From the NCBI GenBank assembly GCA_027063545.1, contig JAMORN010000135.1, forward strand, positions 1 to 7,316: 7,316 nt of DNA, given 5' to 3'. The translations under genes were made by a program, and so were the position numbers. The first letter of the stretch is position 1; every line of letters starts with the position of its first letter. Shown here one piece after another: positions 6,836 to 7,316 of this stretch. The notes beneath the pieces were generated by a model, which was not told the DNA's origin, searched no databases, and worked only from the letters and a program-made list of their open reading frames with translations. This DNA is from a bacterium (GTDB taxonomy: Bacteria > JAMORN01).

Positions 6836-7316
6836 GGTTTATCCGTTTTTTTGTTCATTTCTCTTAAGTTATATTTAAAAACTTTTTTATTTGCTTCTTT
6901 TACATTTTTTAATATTTGATTATAATATAATTGTTGTTTTTTCTCATTTTTTTCATTTTGCTGTTGATTTTTTTGAGGTTGATTATCTTTTTTGTTTTTT
7001 TTATTATTCTTATTATTTTTATTATCCGATTTATTTTTATCTTTTTTATTTTTATTACTGTTCTTATTTTTCTTCTTATCATTACTATTTTTATTCTTTA
7101 ACTTTTCCAATTGTTTAATTATACGCGTGGTTAATACTAATTCATTAAATGCTTTAGCCCTTAATAATGAATCCTCGGTATTTTTATATAATCTATAAAA
7201 ATCTTTCTGAGTTTTTTTTAAATTCTTTATATCCTTTTTTATTAAAGCCGAATCTCTTAATGTTTTAGTCATATTAAAAAAATAATAATCTTTTATATTC
7301 TTATCTTTGGCTTTTT
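6829..7316 (-). CDS. batC: BatC-like TPR protein, C-terminal part (5' end beyond window edge)
   Basis: The reading frame is open from the right edge to the TAA at 6829-6831. An ATG at 7272 would give 147 residues. It has no ribosome-binding site, and 14 more in-frame codons precede it, so I read it as an internal Met of a longer protein. Numbering from that Met, residues 22-58 (for example DSLLRAKAFNEL) resemble the end of a tetratricopeptide repeat. Residues 58-114 are a Lys/Asn/Gln low-complexity linker. The tail from about 115 (YYNQILKNVKEANKKVF, ending DKPW) recalls the conserved BatC tail, which usually ends in Lys-Asp-Trp. The order of TPR, polar linker and short Trp-ending tail, directly before batD, is what I expect of BatC or of the C-terminus of a BatB-BatC fusion. 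The tail match is from memory and not aligned. Upstream batA/batB and moxR would be expected just outside. Confidence 0.6.
   Translation of the reverse strand, partial: KAKDKNIKDYYFFNMTKTLRDSALIKKDIKNLKKTQKDFYRLYKNTEDSLLRAKAFNELVLTTRIIKQLEKLKNKNSNDKKKNKNSNKNKKDKNKSDNKNNKNNKKNKKDNQPQKNQQQNEKNEKKQQLYYNQILKNVKEANKKVFKYNLREMNKKTDKPW
6931..7101 (-). repeat. Low-complexity Lys/Asn/Gln-coding tract inside the BatC-like gene
   Basis: Residues 58-114 of the BatC-like frame are almost pure polar low complexity: of residues 59-114, 39 of 56 are Lys or Asn, most of the rest being Gln, Asp, Glu or Ser. At the DNA level the coding strand is made of short A runs broken by G, C and T. It has no exact long repeat unit, so it is a compositionally simple tract and not a tandem repeat. 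Polar linkers at this place are usual in BatC-like proteins, but are commonly Gln/Glu/Lys-rich. Confidence 0.8.

Noticed and set aside
6891-7198. Two overlapping plus-strand open frames (6891-7118 and 6992-7198) opposite the BatC-like gene, very rich in Phe, Leu and Tyr, superficially like membrane peptides.
   Set aside because: They are the antisense reading of the Lys/Asn-rich tract: AAA and AAT-type codons read backwards as Phe, Leu, Ile and Tyr codons. No Shine-Dalgarno sequence is seen, and the minus-strand frame has a recognisable protein context.
7270-7272. ATG at 7272 as the true start of the BatC-like gene.
   Set aside because: No ribosome-binding site precedes it, the frame stays open for 14 codons to the window edge, and the first residues already resemble the middle of a TPR protein. 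I treat the gene as cut by the edge.
1-7316. Mobile element, defence system, CRISPR array or horizontally acquired island.
   Set aside because: All genes are one-directional with housekeeping or envelope assignments. No transposase, integrase, direct-repeat array or attachment-site duplication is visible. The lower GC of the bat genes compared with the aminotransferase and serA looks like gene-to-gene variation in an AT-rich genome.

Overview
The window reads as ordinary chromosomal DNA from a very AT-rich bacterium. Every gene I can support lies on the minus strand, so transcription runs from the right edge (7316) to the left edge (1). Coding density is high. The longest gap is 148 bases (1921-2068), so no stretch of 300 bases lacks a gene. 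I see no tRNA, rRNA, CRISPR array, insertion sequence or phage gene. A Bat ("Bacteroides aerotolerance"-type) gene set suggests a diderm (Gram-negative-type) bacterium. Bacteroidetes and relatives, Spirochaetes, or a low-GC candidate phylum would fit, but the sequence alone does not fix the phylum.

Right part (4365-7316): three consecutive envelope genes that best match batC (3' part only, cut by the window edge), batD and batE. They overlap by 7 and 16 bases and must be co-transcribed. In known Bat systems these proteins work with von Willebrand A proteins (BatA/BatB) and a MoxR-type AAA+ ATPase. Those genes would be expected just beyond the right edge.

Middle part (2069-4319): a FapA/DUF342 beta-helix and coiled-coil protein follows batE after 45 bases. 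The ribosome-assembly GTPase EngB (YihA/YsxC) follows after another 10 bases. They probably belong to the same transcript as the bat genes. None of these genes has a canonical Shine-Dalgarno sequence.

Left part (1-2068): a gap with a plausible sigma70-type promoter and two short palindromes precedes a class V aminotransferase and, 24 bases later, the 5' two-thirds or less of serA (D-3-phosphoglycerate dehydrogenase). Both start with perfect AGGAGG ribosome-binding sites. The pair looks like the first two steps of the phosphorylated serine pathway, with the class V aminotransferase probably standing in for SerC.

I did not find a clearly undescribed system. The points most worth a second look are the linkage of a DUF342 protein to a Bat cluster, the extreme Lys/Asn linker in the BatC-like protein, the sharp contrast in ribosome-binding sites between the two transcription units, and the aminotransferase-serA pair.
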